From Choristoneura fumiferana (lineage: Eukaryota; Arthropoda; Insecta; Lepidoptera; Tortricidae), in assembly GCF_025370935.1 (NCBI RefSeq), contig NC_133494.1, positions 11,142,204-11,206,203 on the forward strand: a stretch of DNA of 64,000 nucleotides. The letters are read 5' to 3'. Both the position numbers and the translations under genes were made by a program. Of this stretch, positions 60,442-64,000 are shown piece after piece (positions within the stretch are counted from its first letter, which is position 1; every line of letters begins with the position of its first letter). Below the pieces are notes generated by a model. That model did not search any database and had not been told where the DNA came from. It was given only the letters and a program-made list of their open reading frames with translations.

Positions 60442-61280
60442 ACCAATCTGTACCCTTCACGGCAAGTCACTACAGTAATCATCGACGAACAAATTACATC
60501 TTCCATCATATCTCTCTGATAAATAGGAGATAAGACAATTGCAGTATTTTTGATAATTTTATGAACTGTGTGGTATTCTATCGATACGACAATATCGCGT
60601 CGTAGACATAATAATAGAGCGTTATGCGATACGGAATCAGGGGCGAGAGATTAACAATATCGTGGCTCAGGTGATTATAGGTTTTATTTTAAGGCAGATA
60701 ACAGACGATTTAGCAGAGCCATTGAGTGCTCTTTATTATTTAGAGCATAAGTGAGAATTCTATATTCGGTAGATTTCGTGATTAAGGAACTGATAGATGT
60801 TGCGATAATTAGAACAGAGCAGGTAGGTTACTAACTTTTCTTGCTTACGTATTTGTAGCCTTAATCACCGACATTTGAAAATTAAAAAAAATTCATGGTT
60901 TACGGTTAAATTTTTTATTATAAATATTTTTTCACGCTTTTTAGTGTAAATAATCTTAGATACAATAGATTAATATCAACTGCTCGTCACCTTCTGCGAA
61001 AGTTTGCTTTTTCCGATGCAGAGCCGTTCATTGTTGAGGAGTCCTGGTGCTTCACCACCCGTTTTACCATATGCATTACGAGGAGCATAAATTGCAACTG
61101 TGTCAAACTAATTAAACTTCATCCCGTGAAATACTTGTTATTCAGTAGTAACTCCAATGGTCAACTATGGTCTTTATCATCATTTCCACTTCACCAAATG
61201 ATGATTTTCAAGAGAAAATGCACGAGTTACTCCTAAATATATCGAAATTACCATAGGCGTTCCTACAATAGTTCCTTTGG

Positions 61281-61450
61281 ATCCAATCATCAGATCCTGA
61301 TTTGGTGCTTATGGGACCTAATTGAAAGCATTCCTAGACGAAGTAAAAAAAAAATTCAAATCAGTTTATAAATGACAGAGTTCTGAGGTAACAAACATAA
61401 AAAAATATAACCGAATTGATTCTTCTTCTTTTTTTGAAGTCGGTTAAAAA
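61281..61450 (+). repeat. 'tttggtgcttatgggacc...gaagtcggttaaaaaa' repeat, copy 1
   Basis: It shares tttggtgcttatgggaccta, attgaaagcat, cctagacgaa, aaatgacagagttctgaggt and tttttttgaagtcggttaaa with 62830-62980, same orientation. Short end pieces occur at 632-690 and, reversed, at 881-909. Confidence 0.7.
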
Positions 61451-61911
61451 AGTGAAATCATTTTCTACCCATGGTTTCCTACTTCAAGACAACATTATAA
61501 AAATTAATACGTAAAAAATAGAAAATAGTCAACAGTATTATAGATGGATACCTAAAAGCTCGTAAAAGAAAGATTTATTTAATATACAACTACTTATATA
61601 AATGCAAGTATAAAATACATGTACCAATCTATATAATAATTAGGTATTATGGTCGTAATCTATAAGACTCAAAATTAATAGTTTCACATACTGATACAAT
61701 CTATTCAAAGCTTTAAGAACTTATTGGATAGATAGTGAAAAAGATTGGCGCGAAAAAAGTCTTGCTCTATAAAGGGTTCAGTGGGTCTCAAATTAACGAT
61801 CGTGACTGTATGTACTCGAGTCTATAGTCATACGTTTCTAGCTAAGAATAAGTACCACTTTTTTCAGGGCTCAAACTAACTCGAGCTCGCAATTTTTAGA
61901 AAGATGCTTAC

Positions 61912-61959
61912 CAGTTTTCTCATCATTGTTTGCTGAAGGCTCGCCGTCATCTTCAGCAC
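61912..61959 (-). CDS. ham: PR-domain zinc-finger protein (hamlet/MECOM-like), acidic N-terminal exon
   Basis: This is a 48-nt internal coding exon. On the minus strand it follows a good acceptor (ttattttcag) and ends at a consensus donor (ACTG|GTAAGC). It enters in phase 1 (GT completes a codon) and leaves in phase 1 (a single G is left over). It encodes 15 full codons, A-E-D-D-G-E-P-S-A-N-N-D-E-K-T, a strongly acidic and probably disordered segment. The leftover G joins exon 22767-22337 in frame, giving Ala-Gly-Asp or Gly-Asp. An acidic segment before the PR domain also occurs in vertebrate MDS1/PRDM16. The preceding exon, with the start codon of this form, was not found between here and 64000 and probably lies further right. 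The call rests on both splice sites and matching phase, because the exon is too short for homology. Confidence 0.62.
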
Positions 61960-62389
61960 CTGAAAATAACGATGCGCAAGTTATTTTCATACCTTCAAAT
62001 AACAGAATAAGCTTTTGTAACAAAAAAAAACCAAGCCTTTCTGCTAACTGTATTTTCTGTTGATTGTACTTGCATCGTCATTCAAATTAGATATACATAT
62101 AGGATAGGCAAGCGATGGGTAGGACGTCCATCAACAATTACGGACTCCTGATACGACATTACATGAACCTTCTCTTTGGCTTGATCAATAAACGCACGTA
62201 ACAATACGCGTAACATACGAGTACATGTAGGTACAATCAACCTCTCATCTCACTATAGAAGAACCTTATATAGGTTTGTCTATAGCATGCTTATGCTTAT
62301 TGGATGGCGTAAAATTTCTCAATGACAAGGTTCTGTGGTAGCCTAGGAATCAAATTGGTTGACTGTATCTTACCTATATTAACCAAATT

Positions 62390-62499
62390 GCTAATGAATG
62401 TCCCTCTTCCAATTCATAAGTAAAACTTATCTTCGTATGAATCGAATTGATTAGTTAGATTAGTTTTACTTATGAATTGGAAGAGGGACATTCATTAGC
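62390..62499. repeat. perfect 38-bp inverted repeat at the Penelope-like fragment
   Basis: The arms 62390-62427 and 62462-62499 are exact inverses (core ccctcttccaattcataagt) around a 34-nt spacer. The right arm is the start of the Penelope-like coding fragment; the left arm is a reversed copy of that coding DNA. Confidence 0.9.
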
Positions 62500-62660
62500 T
62501 TTCCTTGATGTGAGGGTAATGGCGAGAGCGGATGGTTCTTTGGCACATACCGTCTACAGGAAGCCGACGCACACAGATAGATATTTGAACGCGTCGTCTC
62601 ACCACCATCCCAGACATCTCCAATCCGTTGCGAGTTCATTGCTAATAGGGACATTCTAGA
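62462..62660 (+). pseudogene. reverse transcriptase C-terminal fragment of a Penelope-like element
   Basis: The frame reads YELEEGHSLAFLDVRVMAR, ADGSLAHTVYRKPTHTDRYL and NASSHHHPRHLQSV. L-x-F-L-D-V...V-Y-R-K-P-T-H-T-D-R-Y-L-N...S-x-H-H-P is diagnostic of Penelope-like reverse transcriptases, just past the catalytic core. The fragment is cut at both ends (about 66 codons). Its 5' edge coincides with the 38-bp inverted repeat. Confidence 0.85.
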
Positions 62661-62827
62661 TTTAATGCATGGTGATTTCCTACGCTGCAATTCTGTTCCG
62701 AAGACGAGTCTTTCGAGCTCACATTATTTTTGATTGTTTTTGGAGTCTTTTTGTATTTTTTATTTCAACTCCAAATTTGTTACTTTTACGGGTATCCCGT
62801 GAAACCATATCGAAAATACAACATATA

Positions 62828-62980
62828 ATTTGGTGCTTATGGGACCTAATTGAAAGCATACCTAGACGAACCCAAAAAAAATTTTCAAATCGGTTCATAA
62901 ATGACGGAGTTCTGAGGTAACACACATAAAAAAAAATACAACCGAATTGACAACCTCCTCCTTTTTTGAAGTCGGTTAAA
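62828..62980 (+). repeat. 'tttggtgcttatgggacc...gaagtcggttaaaaaa' repeat, copy 2
   Basis: This is close to copy 1 at 61281-61450 and a little better preserved: caacctcctccttttttgaa, gtcggttaaaaaa at the end. The open frames 62669-62920 and 62719-62925 overlap it and are not genes. Confidence 0.7.
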
Positions 62981-63143
62981 AAACTAAATTAACTCAACAT
63001 AATTTTCTCTCAGTATTTCTCTTTCTAACATATAATATAAACGATACGTACGAAAGAAAAGGAATGCTTATTTGAAAAAATTGTACTCTGCTCAAACTAA
63101 TCTTAAGCGCTGTATCATTCGTGAGATAAGATAGTGTTGTACA

Positions 63144-63176
63144 CACTGATGTATTAAACAGTTTAATACATCAGTG
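63144..63176. repeat. 33-nt perfect palindrome
   Basis: cactgatgtattaaac, a single a, then its exact inverse gtttaatacatcagtg. Arms are 16 nt with a one-base centre. The role is unknown; it could be the centre of a small inverted-repeat element. Confidence 0.8.
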
Positions 63177-63627
63177 GTTGTACATATGTAACGGACCGGA
63201 ATATGCACGTTATCTAGCGAACGGCGTTACTTTAACGTCACACACTTATATTGCTTTTTCAATCTGCAAACTAAAGCTGTTTTTCCAAGAAATCAATGTT
63301 TGCATAATATTTTAATACTTATCTTTCTTTAACGTCACTCGTTTTTTTTATTAAGTTCGAGATTTTAACGTAAGGATCACCACAAGAATGATACTCAAAT
63401 GTTAGATGAAGGATTTGTGATCTTTGAAGTGTTAAACAAATTAATAAATTTGACACTGTTTGACGTGTGAATGGCATGGTAACTCTACCTTCTGAGGTCA
63501 GCTCTACGAGTAGTTAAGTCACAACATACTTGACTGCGTTCCATCTGACACAATAATTATGAAAACAACTTGCATATCTGCCTTGCTCTCAAGGCCTTGT
63601 AAAGACAAAGAAATGGACAAAATAAAG

Positions 63628-63819
63628 GCGGGCCACATCGCTCAAAGTACAGATAACCGTTGGGGGAGAAAAGTCCTCCAGAGGCGATCACGAACTAGAA
63701 AACGAAGCGTTGGCAATGGGAGGCTTGCTAGATGAACTGACGATATCCTGAGAGTTGCGGGCAACCACTCGATGCAAGATGTAGTTCAATGTGGCTTTGT
63801 TCAACAGTGGACCTTTGTT
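63628..63819 (+). pseudogene. C-terminal relic of a non-LTR retrotransposon ORF2
   Basis: It reads AGHIAQSTDNRWGRKVLQRR, SRTRKRSVGNGRLAR, stop, TDDILRVAGNHSM, then FVQQWT. The A-G-H-I-A-R...D-x-R-W...T-D-D-I-x-x-V-A-G...V-Q-Q-W-T order is the familiar end of insect LINE endonuclease/reverse transcriptases. One stop and several changes show decay. It is a different family from 36696-36956. Confidence 0.75.
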
Positions 63820-64000
63820 CATGACATGTGGACGTTAATACTCCAATTGTCACTATGCAATTTCATAAGACAGTGATTCCAAATGCAGTGCACATTATGC
63901 TACTACAACTACAGATTCTTAGTTGAACATAAGAAATAAAACCCTCTGAAGGGTGTTGGTAATTACATGTGAGGTATAGGGTGATCATGGGGTGATGCAT

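Larger units (their letters stand above)
22768..61911 (-). other. 39-kb first visible intron of the long form
   Basis: The intron joins the acidic exon to the linker/PR exon. It contains the candidate alternative first exon at 27.75 kb and all repeats listed between 22.98 and 61.45 kb. I recognise no gene or named repeat in 23240-24930, 25170-26060, 26725-27740, 28300-30280, 30690-32430, 32560-34120, 34270-36690, 37705-39980, 40190-41350, 41790-42985, 43950-45550, 46530-51060, 52930-54720, 55530-57130 and 59855-61280. GC-richer patches at 25230-25580, 28980-29110, 38505-38660, 39420-39470 and 40540-40660 are possible regulatory DNA, with no firmer evidence. Confidence 0.55.
61960..64000 (-). 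other. upstream intron or 5' flank of the PR-domain gene
   Basis: This DNA lies upstream of the acidic exon. Since that exon enters in phase 1, an earlier coding exon must exist further right. The stretch holds the inverted-arm Penelope-like fragment (62.39-62.66 kb), a 'gtcggtt' repeat (62.83-62.98 kb), a 33-nt palindrome (63144-63176) and a non-LTR relic (63.63-63.82 kb). I see nothing recognisable in 61960-62380, 62985-63140 or 63180-63620. Confidence 0.5.

Overview
The window looks like moth or butterfly (Lepidoptera) nuclear DNA. It is AT-rich, with very long introns, and is packed with interspersed repeats of types I recognise from lepidopteran genomes: tRNA-derived SINEs, retroposon tails ending in TG or CATCAT runs, 'gtcggttaaaaa'-type repeats, short inverted-repeat elements, and fragments of BEL/Pao, Penelope-like and non-LTR retrotransposons. 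Species cannot be fixed from sequence alone.

Only one host gene is clearly supported. It lies on the minus strand and covers nearly the whole window. Four exons join in compatible phases, in transcript order 61959-61912, 22767-22337, 6001-5876 and 1157-1061. Together they encode an acidic N-terminal segment, a Ser/Pro-rich and acidic linker, and a complete PR (SET-related) domain split over three exons. The best match is the hamlet/MECOM/PRDM16 family of PR-domain zinc-finger transcription factors. The zinc-finger exons should lie beyond the left edge, and the first exon of the long form beyond the right edge. A second start is possible: a short exon at 27765-27753 (Met-Lys-Met-Ser, then a strong GTAAGT donor) ends in the phase that exon 22767 needs, and a CpG-rich stretch lies just upstream. 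The acceptor of exon 22767-22337 is a CAGCAG tandem site, so isoforms may differ by one alanine.

Everything else is intronic or flanking DNA. From left to right: a non-LTR reverse transcriptase tail (about 1.99-2.8 kb); older repeats at 4.4-5.7 kb; SINE and inverted-repeat elements at 7.6-9.65 kb; a Penelope-like GIY-YIG fragment with inverted flanks and a 13-bp target duplication (14.6-15.3 kb); an inverted-repeat element interrupted by a (TG)36-tailed retroposon (20.7-21.2 kb); local duplications at 26.1-26.5 and 30.3-30.7 kb; non-LTR and BEL/Pao relics at 36.7-37.7 kb; two related long-TIR elements (51.9-52.6 and 57.9-58.9 kb); and a second Penelope-like fragment with a perfect 38-bp inverted repeat (62.4-62.7 kb). 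A non-LTR relic lies at 63.6-63.8 kb. I see no operons, rRNA, functional tRNA, CRISPR arrays or bacterial-type genes. Most short open frames in the window are chance frames or sit inside repeats.
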